Both the position numbers and the translations under genes were made by a program. A stretch of DNA of 64,000 nucleotides from Methylomonas sp. Its GTDB lineage: Bacteria > Pseudomonadota > Gammaproteobacteria > Methylococcales > Methylomonadaceae. Location of the stretch: assembly GCA_002928965.1 (NCBI GenBank), contig PERU01000019.1, forward strand, positions 1 through 64,000. Reading direction: 5' to 3'. Below the pieces are notes generated by a model. The model was not told where the DNA came from and did no database searches. It worked only from the letters and a program-made list of their open reading frames with translations. Within the stretch, counting starts at the first letter, position 1. Each line of letters opens with the position of its first letter. Shown one piece after another: positions 46,051 to 57,523 of the stretch.

Positions 46051-47235
46051 ATGCGTAAAACTCTCGCCCTTTCTGCAGCGCTGACCGCTGCCTTGGTATC
46101 GGGTTGCGCAACGCAATCGACCAACAGCTTCCAGGCATTTCAAGCTGATGACTTAAATGCACAAGTGAAAGCAGGCATGTTGGTACAAAAAACCGATAGT
46201 TTCTTTGTACTTAACGACTCATCATTTTCAATGGGTAAAACCTACTTAGGTTCAGCAGATTACAGCGGCAACAAGCTGGATGTTGAAAAAAACCTGTTAA
46301 ACAAATTCAACCAAACCATCCCGGAAATTACGTTAACATCCGGTTTGCGCAGCTTTGGTTTTGGTCCTTGCCTGAACTGGAGCCAAACCAAACTCAATCA
46401 ACCACTGCAAAACTACTCCACCAGCGGCTTTGAAAGCGCAATTACCTCCCTGCAATGCGCCAGTGGTGGCACACCTTTAGCCGACGCACTGGCTGTCAGC
46501 AATCCGGATTTAAGCTCAGCTCCAGGCAACATTGCGTTGATCGTCTTTAGTGATGGTATGGATGAAATCTCCCCTGTGCCCGCTGCTGAAGCGTTGAAAG
46601 CCCAATATGGTGACAGACTGTGTATTTATACAGTTTGGGTTGGCAACGAAGGCGACACCCAAGGCCAAGAAAGCCTGCAACAAATTGTTAACGCTGCCAG
46701 CTGCGGCTTTGCAACCGAAGCCAGCGCTATTTCCAATGCTGCAGGCATGAGCGATTTCGTTAAACAAGTGTTCTTTAAACCGGGCTCACCTAAAAAACCG
46801 GATTGTTCACAACTGGATGACGACCATGACGGCGTCAACAATTGTGCTGACAAATGCCCCGACACGCCAAAAGGCGCCATCGTTGATAAAGAAGGCTGCT
46901 GGGCGTTCCATGGTGTGTTATTTGATTTTGACAGCGATAAAGTCAAATCAAAATACGCGCCTTTGATCAAAAACGCCGTTGATGTTATGAAAATCAACCC
47001 AGGCCTGACCGTTGAAATTCAAGGCCATACCGACAGTTACGGTAGCGATTCTTATAATCAGGACTTGTCAGAACGCAGAGCAAAATCGGTTAAAAACGAA
47101 CTAGTCAACCAAGGTGTTACCGGCAGTCGCCTGACCACCAAAGGTTTTGGCGAATCGCAACCGGTTGAGTCGAACGACACAGACGAAGGTCGCGCATACA
47201 ACCGTCGCGTGATGTACAAACGGACCGATAAATAA
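46051..47235 (+). CDS. OmpA-family lipoprotein with von Willebrand A-like domain
   Basis: A 394-residue envelope protein. The N terminus is a lipoprotein signal (LTAALVSGC lipobox, Cys19 or so). A VWA-like domain (about 45-245) follows, with FFVLNDSSFSMGKTY as a degenerate DxSxS metal site and ALIVFSDGMDEI. Next comes a thrombospondin-type-3-like Asp/Cys-rich linker (DDDHDGVNNCADKCPDTPKGA) and the OmpA C-terminal peptidoglycan-binding domain with QGHTDSYGSDSYNQDLSERRA. It probably ties the outer membrane to the wall. A strong terminator follows. Confidence 0.9.
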   Translation: MRKTLALSAALTAALVSGCATQSTNSFQAFQADDLNAQVKAGMLVQKTDSFFVLNDSSFSMGKTYLGSADYSGNKLDVEKNLLNKFNQTIPEITLTSGLRSFGFGPCLNWSQTKLNQPLQNYSTSGFESAITSLQCASGGTPLADALAVSNPDLSSAPGNIALIVFSDGMDEISPVPAAEALKAQYGDRLCIYTVWVGNEGDTQGQESLQQIVNAASCGFATEASAISNAAGMSDFVKQVFFKPGSPKKPDCSQLDDDHDGVNNCADKCPDTPKGAIVDKEGCWAFHGVLFDFDSDKVKSKYAPLIKNAVDVMKINPGLTVEIQGHTDSYGSDSYNQDLSERRAKSVKNELVNQGVTGSRLTTKGFGESQPVESNDTDEGRAYNRRVMYKRTDK

Positions 47236-47255
47236 TCCGTTACACAGTAATAGGG

Positions 47256-47283
47256 AAAGGGGGCAATTTGCCCCCTTTTTTTT
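47256..47283 (+). terminator. Rho-independent terminator of the OmpA-like gene
   Basis: GGGGGC, a 5-nt loop AATTT, GCCCCC and a run of eight or more T, 20 bp after the stop codon. Confidence 0.92.
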
Positions 47284-47358
47284 GCCTGCAATCAATTCTT
47301 TGTCATAGTTAAAATCTGCCGGAATGGCGAGCACCTGCACCCATCTGACAAAGTAAAA

Positions 47359-48195
47359 TCAACGCCTGGATACTTTCAATTCGCCGGGATGGCGGATTTG
47401 CACAACAAACCGTCCAGCATGTTTATTGACCCAGCCACGCGCCTCGATGAATTTACCCACGTAGCTCTGCAAATCCGGAAAACTGCTCAGCCCTTCGCCA
47501 TTCTCAATCCGCACCGATACCCGATCAGAAAATTGTAAATAACTGTATTTACTAGTTTTTTTTAATGCCCGCACCGTACCGGTTATCCGTTTCCAACCCC
47601 GATAATTTTCGTCATCCAGAATTTCAAAAGATTGAGGTGCGTATTCGGGCCTGCCCCAAATCCCCAATCCTGCCGACTCTGCAGCTTGCTGCGCATCCAA
47701 TAAAACAGCCACATATTTTAAATTGGGCGGGTAGATATTAACTGCCGCCAAGCCCTGCTTAACCAATTCCAGATTCATGTGCCGCTTGTCTTCAGTAAAC
47801 ACATACGCCAAGCTACGTTGATATTTATCCTGTTTTTCCACATCACCCTCCAACCTGACTTTACGTCCTGCCAATTGCTGGTGCAGCCAGTCTTTTGCTT
47901 GTGCGCCGCCTGCTTCGGCATTTTTATAGCGCCCAGCCACTTCCGGCGTGTTGATACCCAGTAAACGCACCTTTTGGCCATCGCTTAACAAAAGCGTGTC
48001 CCCATCAAATACCTTTTCTACGACATAGTAGGTCGCACCGGGTGCAAGCTTTAAAACTTTGGCGTCAGACTTTGATCGATCGGAATAATGACGACGTCCC
48101 TGGTTATCAATCCATTGAAACACGTCAATCTCAGCCAACAACGGCTTAGCTGCCAATAAACAAATGCCGGCGGCTATTAGGGTCTTTTTAATCAT
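47359..48195 (-). CDS. Exported thermonuclease-family protein with DUF4124 domain
   Basis: A secreted or periplasmic staphylococcal-nuclease-like protein of about 278 residues. The ATG at 48195 gives a signal peptide (MIKKTLIAAGICLLAAKPLLA|EIDVFQW); longer frames upstream are rejected. A DUF4124 segment (DVFQWIDNQGRRHYSDR) precedes the SNase fold: VFDGDTLLLSDGQKVRLLGINTPEV (first Asp and Arg of the active site), RKVRLEGDVEKQDKYQRSLAYVF (second Arg region) and YLD-like alpha-helices. A C-terminal OB-like extension follows. It may degrade extracellular nucleic acid. Confidence 0.85.
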   Translation of the reverse strand: MIKKTLIAAGICLLAAKPLLAEIDVFQWIDNQGRRHYSDRSKSDAKVLKLAPGATYYVVEKVFDGDTLLLSDGQKVRLLGINTPEVAGRYKNAEAGGAQAKDWLHQQLAGRKVRLEGDVEKQDKYQRSLAYVFTEDKRHMNLELVKQGLAAVNIYPPNLKYVAVLLDAQQAAESAGLGIWGRPEYAPQSFEILDDENYRGWKRITGTVRALKKTSKYSYLQFSDRVSVRIENGEGLSSFPDLQSYVGKFIEARGWVNKHAGRFVVQIRHPGELKVSRR

Positions 48196-49086
48196 TTTTG
48201 ATACCTTATGCTCGATGACCACAGTGTTAGGATCCTGAAATTTTGAGGGTTTAGTGTGTGCGGCAAAGAAAAAGTCGCTAGTATATTTTCCATCATCTGC
48301 GCGACACACATCTTCACAAAATTGCTAAAGCTATTTCCTGACTATAAAGATCAATCAGCTCAGTCAAAAATCGTCATCTCGGCATACCCTCTGGGGCACA
48401 AGTGGATTGCCGAGATCCAGAAGTCATGGATGGCGATCGGCGAACACATCCTTCTGGATTGGATTGGATTCGCTTCGCGGTCTTCGGCTCCGGCAATCTC
48501 CAGAAAGACGATGTTGCTGGAGCATCTTTATAATCAGGAGCTATTTTGACGGTGTTGATTCTTTGCCATATTTTAAAAATGCACGCATGCTCGCCGGAAA
48601 GCGGACATTCAGTGCCACGGACGGTATATTTCAATCCATCCAGCCTGATTTCCTGCAATCCCCTTGCACCCACCGAGGACCCCAGCGCAACATCAACCCG
48701 TAACTGGGTAGAAGCGTCGCATAGTGCGATTAGAAAACTATTAGCAACTGTGCCTCCCTCCTTGTATGATCAATTTTAAAGACAGGCAGCTCAGAAAAAC
48801 CGATTAAGCTGCCATCGTTGATTGGGAGACCTTTCGCCTGAAGACTGCGTATTGATCAGAGCCAGTGATGTAGATTGGCCCTGACCCATTCACTGGACTG
48901 GCGTTCATAGTCTTTAAAGTGATGAATTCGGATTGATATTTTTATCGAGCCTTTCTTTTTTCCAGGCTAAGATGCAGCGATAATGGGCTACATGACATCA
49001 ACTCCATAATCAAGGACAAGTCGGGCGAAATGGGCAGCGAATTACACTCACTATCTAGGAGCCTGTCGCGTTCTGATTCAATCAAT
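48196..49086. other. Long gene-free stretch with dispersed repeats
   Basis: Nearly 900 bp without a credible gene. The part 48380-48520 is built from REP-like units (GTCATCTCGGCATACC ... GGATTGCCGAGATCCAGAAG; TTCGCTTCGCGGTCTTCGG). An IS-end-like CTAGGAGCCTGTC is at 49055-49067, directly before the HsdR-like fragment. The region looks like decayed accessory DNA. Confidence 0.5.
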
Positions 49087-49359
49087 ATGACTAAATGGAC
49101 GCGATGCAATTTCGCCGCTTTACAACACCAAGTCCCTCTGCGCTTGCATTTGGGCATGTTGGCGGAAAAATACTTCGCTGATGATCCCAACACCGGTCTG
49201 CTAAAGCTACGCCAGTTAACCGAACTGCTTGCCGCCCTTACCGGCCAATATCGCCTCAAACAGCGTCTGTTTCTTGTTAACGCCATCCGCCCGAAGATGG
49301 CTTACTTTACTCAGCACGAGCGGTTTGATGAGAGCAGTTGTTCGGGACGTTATTTTTGA
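49087..49359 (+). pseudogene. N-terminal fragment of a type I restriction HsdR-like protein
   Basis: The first ~55 residues (NFAALQHQVPLRLHLGMLAEKYFADDPNTGLLKLRQLTELLAAL) resemble the DUF4145-type N-terminal segment of HsdR-related restriction or helicase proteins. The rest (RLKQRLFLVNAIRPKMAYF...) is unrelated and ends inside a dispersed repeat terminus (GGACGTTATTTTTGACGAAG). No hsdM or hsdS is nearby. It is most likely the 5' remnant of a gene truncated by repeat or IS activity; the IS-end-like sequence lies 20 bp upstream. Confidence 0.5.
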
Positions 49360-49376
49360 CGAAGTCCAAAACAAAA

Positions 49377-49655
49377 ATGACCGCTTTCAAGAAAATGGTA
49401 CTCGGCGCTTTGTGCATCATCGCCCAGTCCGGCTGTGCTACGTTCAAAAGCCTGGATGCCGACGTGCCCCTGGCTCAGCGGATTTTCATTTACAGCGGCA
49501 CCCGACTGGATTGGGCGGCATTGGAAAATAATGACGTTGCCATCCGGAAATTTAATACCACGCCACCGAGCTTGCCACTAATTGATCTGCCGTTCAGTTT
49601 CGCATTGGATACCTTGTTTTTGCCTCTTGCGGTTAGCGCTGAAATTTTTCACTGA
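49377..49655 (+). CDS. YceK/YidQ-family lipoprotein
   Basis: A 92-residue lipoprotein. The ATG at 49377 gives MTAFKKMVLGALCIIAQSGC with a lipobox Cys20. The mature part contains IYSGTRLDWAALE and the LIDLPFSFALDTLFLPLAV signature of the YceK/YidQ (DUF1375) family, whose function is unknown. It begins right after a dispersed repeat terminus, which may carry its promoter. Confidence 0.82.
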   Translation: MTAFKKMVLGALCIIAQSGCATFKSLDADVPLAQRIFIYSGTRLDWAALENNDVAIRKFNTTPPSLPLIDLPFSFALDTLFLPLAVSAEIFH

Positions 49656-49997
49656 TCACCTGTCCCCACCATCACGCAGTTAAATACAGCATGCGTTATT
49701 AATCTCCAAATCTCTTCCCACCGCCTCGACACCCCGCCAGTCCTCGCGGTATTTTTGGCCCCATCCCCAACAGAAGATTTATGTCCAAACACCTATCCGC
49801 ATCCCCGCTAATCCATGCCGTGATCGTCGTCATCGGCTTCAACATCTTGCCAGGACTGGGCCGGGAAGCTGCCGTTGCAGTCACGATTTTGCTGGAACTG
49901 GTGCTGATCTTGGGTTTTATATTGCCGATTTCGTGTGTTTTGATAGAAAAGTCATTATCGAACTGGACAGCCGCCAATACCAGGGCACCCAACTCAC
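49656..49997. other. Gap between the lipoprotein gene and radC
   Basis: Short frames occur on both strands (for example 49781-50050 plus, with one hydrophobic stretch), but they overlap the radC end and have no family support. I do not call a gene here. Confidence 0.35.
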
Positions 49998-50672
49998 TCA
50001 AATCAGCCCATGCTCGGCAAAGGAATACGGCTGGCCGTCACCGACAATAAAATGATCCAGCACCCGAATATCAAACAATGCCAAGGCTTGTTTGAGTTTA
50101 TCGGTAATCTGCTTGTCTGCCTGACTGGGTTCGTTGATACCAGATGGATGATTATGCGCAAAGATGACTGCGGCGGCGTGATGAAACAATGCCCGTTTGG
50201 CGACTTCTCTGGGATACACACTGGCACCGTCGATAGTACCGCGAAATAATTCTTCCCACTGAATCACCCTGTGTTGATTATCCAGAAACAAACAGGCAAA
50301 CACTTCATAGCTATAACTACGTAATTGGGCGCTTAAATAGGCTCGGGTCATATCCGGGCTGGTCAGCGCATTGCCACGTCGCAGACTTTCTTCAAAATAG
50401 CGTCTGGCCATTTCCATCACGGCCTGTAACTGGGCATATTTGGCATCGCCCAGCCCATGACTTTGACAAAAACGTTCATGTTCAGCGGCCAATAGTGCTT
50501 GCAGCGAGCCGTATTCATTCAATAAATCTCTAGCCATATCCACTGCTGTTTTGCCTTGCGTCCCTACACGCAGGAAAATGGCCAGTAACTCGGCATCGGT
50601 CAAAGCGGCTACGCCGCGTTGTAATAATTTCTCGCGTGGACGCTCGTCGGCGGGCCAATCCTTGATGCTCAT
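49998..50672 (-). CDS. radC: RadC/YicR-family JAB-domain protein
   Basis: A 224-residue RadC protein. An N-terminal helix-hairpin-helix-like part ([40 protein letters not shown]) leads into a JAB/MPN metal-binding domain with the motif [14 protein letters not shown]. The family was once linked to DNA repair, but the role is unproven. It is divergent from coaBC, the usual gammaproteobacterial order (radC-coaBC-dut). Confidence 0.93.
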   Translation of the reverse strand: MSIKDWPADERPREKLLQRGVAALTDAELLAIFLRVGTQGKTAVDMARDLLNEYGSLQALLAAEHERFCQSHGLGDAKYAQLQAVMEMARRYFEESLRRGNALTSPDMTRAYLSAQLRSYSYEVFACLFLDNQHRVIQWEELFRGTIDGASVYPREVAKRALFHHAAAVIFAHNHPSGINEPSQADKQITDKLKQALALFDIRVLDHFIVGDGQPYSFAEHGLI

Positions 50673-50763
50673 CTGTTGCTCCCTGTGTTTAAAACCATTT
50701 TAAGCATAGAAGAATCAAGCCGAGTTTGCCATAATTCACCCCTGATCATGATTTAGAGATGCC

Positions 50764-51972
50764 ATCATCGAAAAGCGAATTTTATTAGGCGTTTGCGGCG
50801 GTATTGCCGCTTACAAATCCGCAGAACTGGTGCGACTGTTGCGCAAACAAGGCTGCCAGATACGGGTGGTCATGACGACCTCAGCGCAGCAATTTGTAAC
50901 GCCATTGACTTTTCAAGCCTTGAGCGGTCACCCGGTGCACACAGCATTATTCGATGCCGCGCAAGAACAAGCCATGGGGCATATTCATCTGGCACGCTGG
51001 GCCGATTTGCTGCTAATTGCGCCAGCCAGCGCCAATACCCTAGCCAAAATGGCCAACGGCTTGGCTGACGACTTGTTGTCCACACTGTATCTGGCCAGCG
51101 AATGCCCGGTGTATGTCGCACCAGCCATGAATCAAGCGATGTGGCATAAGGCTGCAACTCAGGACAATATGCGCCGATTACAGCAACATAACGTTAGCGT
51201 GATTGGTCCGGCAATTGGGCAGCAGGCTTGCGGCGAACAGGGTTTCGGTCGGATGAGTGAACCCGCAGATATTTGCCAACACCTGCTAGCCGATCACAAA
51301 CCGAAACCCATGCAGGGCATCAAACTACTGATTAGCGCCGGCCCAACCCGCGAGCCACTTGATCCGGTTCGTTACATTACCAACCGCAGCTCCGGCAAAA
51401 TGGGCTATGCAATTGCCACTGCGGCCAAGCAGGCGGGTGCTCTGGTAACCTTGGTAAGCGGACCGGTCAACATTCCCGAACCGGCCGAGGTGAATATTGT
51501 TAAGGTAGAAACGGCAGATCAAATGTATTCGGCAGTTATGCAGCGCGCCGAGCAGCATGACATTTATATTGGGGCGGCGGCCGTAGCCGATTATCGTCCT
51601 GCAGTGTTGCAAGATCATAAAATCAAAAAGCAACACGATCACAGCGTGATTGAATTAACTAAAAACCCGGACATTATTGGCAGCGTTGCCAGCTTACCCT
51701 CCAAGCCCTTCGTGGTGGGTTTTGCTGCAGAAACTAACGATCTGGAAAATTACGCCATACTTAAACTGCAAACCAAAAATCTGGACATAATTGCCGCCAA
51801 TTGGGTGGGGCAAACCGAAGGCGGTTTCGATAGCGAGCGTAATGCCTTACAGGTGTTTTGGCCCGATGGTAATAAACAATTTGCCATGACCGACAAATCA
51901 ACATTGGCTCAACAACTATTGAGTTTAATCACCGAGAAATTCCATGAAAAAAATCCAGCTAAAAATTCTTGA
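50764..51972 (+). CDS. coaBC: Bifunctional phosphopantothenoylcysteine synthetase/decarboxylase
   Basis: Two steps of coenzyme A synthesis. The N-terminal flavoprotein CoaC (about 1-185) has [16 protein letters not shown], the PAMNQAMW substrate motif and the catalytic Cys in [10 protein letters not shown]. The CoaB part has [25 protein letters not shown] and AAVADYRP. The coding homology begins at [12 protein letters not shown] (from about 50767), but the frame contains no ATG, GTG or TTG between the TGA at 50749 and there. The ATG at 50759 is in another frame. Either a non-canonical ATC start or a 1-nt error is implied; the ATG at 50830 would remove the nucleotide-binding loop. It overlaps dut by 29 bp. 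Confidence 0.85.
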   Translation: MIEKRILLGVCGGIAAYKSAELVRLLRKQGCQIRVVMTTSAQQFVTPLTFQALSGHPVHTALFDAAQEQAMGHIHLARWADLLLIAPASANTLAKMANGLADDLLSTLYLASECPVYVAPAMNQAMWHKAATQDNMRRLQQHNVSVIGPAIGQQACGEQGFGRMSEPADICQHLLADHKPKPMQGIKLLISAGPTREPLDPVRYITNRSSGKMGYAIATAAKQAGALVTLVSGPVNIPEPAEVNIVKVETADQMYSAVMQRAEQHDIYIGAAAVADYRPAVLQDHKIKKQHDHSVIELTKNPDIIGSVASLPSKPFVVGFAAETNDLENYAILKLQTKNLDIIAANWVGQTEGGFDSERNALQVFWPDGNKQFAMTDKSTLAQQLLSLITEKFHEKNPAKNS

Positions 51973-52399
51973 TCCGCGACTTGGGAACGAGATTGCCTTA
52001 CCCAGCTATGCGACTGACGGTTCGGCAGGACTGGATTTGCGAGCTTGTCTGGACCAAGCCATAACGTTACAACCGGGTGAATCGCAGCTGATTCCCACTG
52101 GCTTGGCCATTCACATCGCTGATCCGCATCTGGCTGCGGTATTGTTACCTCGCTCCGGCCTCGGTCACAAACATGGGATTGTCTTAGGCAATCTGGTGGG
52201 GCTGATAGACTCGGATTATCAAGGCCAAGTGTTTGTTTCCTGCTGGAATCGCAGCGATAACGCCTTTACCATCGAAATTGGTGAACGTATCGCACAAATG
52301 GTGTTCGTACCGGTGGTACAGGCCGAATTTGAATGTGTGACTGAATTTGATCAATCTCAGCGTGGTAGCGGTGGCTTTGGTCACAGCGGACGCCATTAA
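51944..52399 (+). CDS. dut: dUTP diphosphatase
   Basis: Hydrolyses dUTP to dUMP, keeping uracil out of DNA and feeding thymidylate synthesis. The 151-residue trimeric enzyme shows all five motifs: [35 protein letters not shown], [16 protein letters not shown] [11 protein letters not shown] and the terminal [10 protein letters not shown]. It overlaps coaBC by 29 bp and precedes the PMM/PGM-like gene by 19 bp, the common coaBC-dut-algC order. Confidence 0.96.
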   Translation: MKKIQLKILDPRLGNEIALPSYATDGSAGLDLRACLDQAITLQPGESQLIPTGLAIHIADPHLAAVLLPRSGLGHKHGIVLGNLVGLIDSDYQGQVFVSCWNRSDNAFTIEIGERIAQMVFVPVVQAEFECVTEFDQSQRGSGGFGHSGRH

Positions 52400-52418
52400 C
52401 TAGCAGGAGAACAATAGC

Positions 52419-55049
52419 ATGGGACGTATTTTTGCCATCATAGCGGCAATTTCGGCCAGCATGGTTTTTCTGGCAGGCGGCAGCGCTTACTGGTTTTCTG
52501 CTGCCGACGCCAAAAGTGCCAAACAGGAAGCTATCACGCTGATTGCAAACAACCTTGCCGCCAATTTGTCCATGCAATTGAGTACGCTGCAGACCAGCGT
52601 CGACGGCTTGGCACAATCACCTGATGTGATAGCCGCTTTAACTTCCGGCAATCCGGAACTGATCAAAGCAACTGCTGCAAAATTACAAACACTGGTACCC
52701 CATAGTTTAAGGATACGTCTGTTGCTACCTGATGTGAACGATCTCGACCAGTCGCAAGCCCCTCACATGGGCTTTGGCGATTTGGAAATGATCAAAACCA
52801 CCTTAACCGGCAAGCCTCAGCCAGTCATTCAAGGAGATGCTGAGCATAGGCATCTGGCCATTACCAGTGCGGTGTTGCTCGATCAAAAAGTCATTGGCGT
52901 GGTTTTGGCCAGCCTAAAACCCAATCTGTTACAGCCAATTATCAGCAATACCCCCATTCAAAACGGCTTTATCGAACTTAAACAAGACCAATTGTCGTTG
53001 GCAAGTGCGGGACAAGCTGAACATGGCTCCGATGAGCCAATCTCCGTTCCGGTGCAAAACAGTCGCTGGCAACTCAATGTGTGGGCAAATGTTGGAACCA
53101 GCATGATGGATATGGGGATTTTGCTGGCGTTGATTGTGATTCCAGCCTTGCTTGCCTGTCTGGCGTTTTTTGTCGGCTACCGTAAATTCAGTGACTTTTT
53201 CCGCCAAGATCAAAGCGGCATTCTGAAAGCCGCCAAAGACATGTTGCAAGGTAAAACCATGGGCAGCTATCCCATGCAACTGCCCGAGATGCAACCGATT
53301 ATTGCGGCCATGGTGCAATTCAAGCGGGTTATGGACAAATCGGGGGCGCCGTCTGCTGAAAGTCATCAAGATGATGGCCACGACTTTTTTGAAGAATCGT
53401 TTGACATCGATTTCCTGGAAGACACCTCGCCAGTCCATACCGAAAGTTTTCAAACCAGTTCCATCAGCATCCCCAGTACAGCGGTCTCTATGCCTAGTTT
53501 TGCTGACATGGAAACCGTTTTACAAGAACCGGGACACAATAGCAGCAGTGACTGGCAAACCGATGATTTGGCAGAAACCATTCAAATCGGCTCCCCCACG
53601 TCGAATAATTGGAGCCATGACAGTGGCTCACATGCCATTTCAACGCCGACTGTGCCACCCGTTAACCAACAACCCCCAGCAGTTTCGATATTTCGGGAAT
53701 TCGACATTCTGGGTGTGGCCGGCAGCAACCTGACTGACCAGATCATGGCAAATATCGGCCGGGCGTTTGCCAGTGAGGCGCGGCAACAGCAGATCAAAAC
53801 CATTGTGGTCGCGCGCGATGGCCGCTTATCCAGCCCTGCATTAGCAGAGGCACTGATTAAAGGCATTATCTCGACCGGCTGCGATGTGTTGGATATTGGC
53901 TTGGTGCCAACCCCGGTGCTGTATTTTGTCAGCCATCACAGTGAAGGCCGCACCGGTGTTATGGTGACAGGCGGCAACCAGCCTGCCGAGTTTAACGGTT
54001 TAAAATTCATTTTGAATGATGACATGTTGTCGAGCACGCAGATTCAACACCTGAAAACTCGCGTTGACGAGCAGTTTTACACGCAAGAGCAAAGCGGCTC
54101 CATCGACCGTAATACATTATTCAGTAATGAATATATCGGCATCATTTCCGAAGACATCCACATTGTGCGCCCGATGACGGTGGTCATCGACAGTAGTAAC
54201 GGCGCGACCGGTCAATTGGGGCCGATGCTGTTAAAAACCATCGGTTGCGACGTGGTGGAATTAAATTGCGAGATTGATGGCCGCTTTCCAAACCATCCCC
54301 CCGAACTCAGTCACCCTGGTAACCTTGAGGCTCTGATTAAGGCCGTTAAATTGAATAATGCCGACTTAGGCATGGCTTTTGACGGTGATGGGGAACGCCT
54401 GCTGCTGGTAGACTCCAGTGGTCGGATAGTTTTGGCTGATAAACAAATGATGCTGTTTGCCCGTGATGTGCTGGCCATCAAACCCGGCACCGAAGTGATT
54501 TATGACGCGGCCTGTTCCAGCCATCTCCCGGAACAAATCAAAAAACGTGGCGGCTTTCCGGTGTTATGTAAAAGTGGTGTCACGCCACTGCACAGTCGGC
54601 TACGGGAAACCGGCGCAACATTGGCTTGCGATTTAAGCGGGCACTTTTTGTTTAATGATCGCTGGTTAGGATTTAATGATGCCTTGTATGCAGCCGTGCG
54701 CATGATCGAAATTCTTTCAGCAGATATGCGCTCCAGCAGCGCTTTGTTTGATGAATTGCCGGACAGCATCAATACTCCCGAGTTGCGCATCCCCATGAAC
54801 GACAGCGAAAGTCGCCGCTTTATAGAACAATTTTTTAGCCTGGCCGACTTCCCCGATGGCGATAGCGTCAATGTGGACGGCATGCGCGTGGAGTTTCCGG
54901 ATGGCTGGGGACTGATCAAAGCGTCCAATGCCCTGGCGGGCCTGAGCATGCGTTTTGAGGCTGACACGCCCGAAGCACTAAGCCGTATCCAGACACAATT
55001 CAAACAGCTTATGCTGCAAATCAATCCAGAGCTATCCATTCCTTTTTAA
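52419..55049 (+). CDS. Membrane-anchored phosphomannomutase/phosphoglucomutase-like protein lacking the catalytic serine
   Basis: An 876-residue protein in the position of algC. The N terminus has two membrane helices (about 4-24 and 229-253) flanking an extracytoplasmic sensor-like domain, then a Ser/Pro-rich linker to about 420. The mutase body follows. The phosphoserine loop TGSHNP is replaced by T517-G-G-N-Q-P, so the phospho-acceptor Ser is Gly519. The metal loop is DGDGER (655-660), the sugar loop CDLSGH (737-742) in place of GEMSGH, and the phosphate loop KASN (834-837) in place of RASN. It may be a pseudoenzyme with a sensory or scaffolding role. argB follows 12 bp later. Confidence 0.82.
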   Translation: MGRIFAIIAAISASMVFLAGGSAYWFSAADAKSAKQEAITLIANNLAANLSMQLSTLQTSVDGLAQSPDVIAALTSGNPELIKATAAKLQTLVPHSLRIRLLLPDVNDLDQSQAPHMGFGDLEMIKTTLTGKPQPVIQGDAEHRHLAITSAVLLDQKVIGVVLASLKPNLLQPIISNTPIQNGFIELKQDQLSLASAGQAEHGSDEPISVPVQNSRWQLNVWANVGTSMMDMGILLALIVIPALLACLAFFVGYRKFSDFFRQDQSGILKAAKDMLQGKTMGSYPMQLPEMQPIIAAMVQFKRVMDKSGAPSAESHQDDGHDFFEESFDIDFLEDTSPVHTESFQTSSISIPSTAVSMPSFADMETVLQEPGHNSSSDWQTDDLAETIQIGSPTSNNWSHDSGSHAISTPTVPPVNQQPPAVSIFREFDILGVAGSNLTDQIMANIGRAFASEARQQQIKTIVVARDGRLSSPALAEALIKGIISTGCDVLDIGLVPTPVLYFVSHHSEGRTGVMVTGGNQPAEFNGLKFILNDDMLSSTQIQHLKTRVDEQFYTQEQSGSIDRNTLFSNEYIGIISEDIHIVRPMTVVIDSSNGATGQLGPMLLKTIGCDVVELNCEIDGRFPNHPPELSHPGNLEALIKAVKLNNADLGMAFDGDGERLLLVDSSGRIVLADKQMMLFARDVLAIKPGTEVIYDAACSSHLPEQIKKRGGFPVLCKSGVTPLHSRLRETGATLACDLSGHFLFNDRWLGFNDALYAAVRMIEILSADMRSSSALFDELPDSINTPELRIPMNDSESRRFIEQFFSLADFPDGDSVNVDGMRVEFPDGWGLIKASNALAGLSMRFEADTPEALSRIQTQFKQLMLQINPELSIPF

Positions 55050-56936
<1,887 letters not shown>

Positions 56937-56947
56937 TATCAGATCGG

Positions 56948-57523
56948 TTAGCTTAATAGGGCCGCTAGTTCATGCAATGGCGGCAAAATCATCATTTTTG
57001 CCAATTGCAGCAAAACCAGCGCAACCAACGGTGACAGATCGATGCCGCCCAAATCAGGAATTACCCGGCGACAAACACTTAACAAGGGGTCGGTCAAGCT
57101 ATACAGCAAAGAAGATGCGCCACCATAGGCACCCGGAGCAAACCAACTGAGAATGGCTCCCGCAAAAATGGCGTAAACGAAAATATCCAGCAACATTTTC
57201 AGCAAATCAGTAAACGATAAAACGCCTAATGCCAAAATATCAATACTTACGCCTTTAATGGCCAAAATGGCGAAATTAGCCAGAATTTGTAATAACAAAG
57301 CCAATACCAGCGATGAGGTATCAATCCTGCCCATTGCAGGGATAAAACGCCGCAAAATCCGCAAGGGCGGATGGGTGATTTTTACCAGAAATTGCGATAC
57401 AGGGTTATAAAAATCGGCCTGAGTCCATTGCAATAAAAACCGCAAAGCCACTGCCAGAATGTACAACGAAAACAGGGTGTCTATCAAAAACACCACTGGA
57501 TCGGTTACATAATTTGAATCCAT
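56948..57523 (-). CDS. YggT-family membrane protein
   Basis: A 191-residue protein with two tandem YGGT units. Each has a pair of helices and the P-[LIV]-[LR]-x-[LICV]-R-R-[IV]-[IV]-P signature: PPLRILRRFIPAMGRID and PLLSVCRRVIPDLGGIDLSP. YggT proteins are linked to cell-division or osmotic-stress functions. The start overlaps the proC stop by 1 bp, giving the conserved proC-yggT pair. Confidence 0.9.
   Translation of the reverse strand: MDSNYVTDPVVFLIDTLFSLYILAVALRFLLQWTQADFYNPVSQFLVKITHPPLRILRRFIPAMGRIDTSSLVLALLLQILANFAILAIKGVSIDILALGVLSFTDLLKMLLDIFVYAIFAGAILSWFAPGAYGGASSLLYSLTDPLLSVCRRVIPDLGGIDLSPLVALVLLQLAKMMILPPLHELAALLS

Noticed and set aside
49781-50050. Small hydrophobic open frame between the lipoprotein gene and radC
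   Set aside because: It overlaps the radC 3' end, an antisense frame is equally open, and no family or ribosome-binding site supports it.
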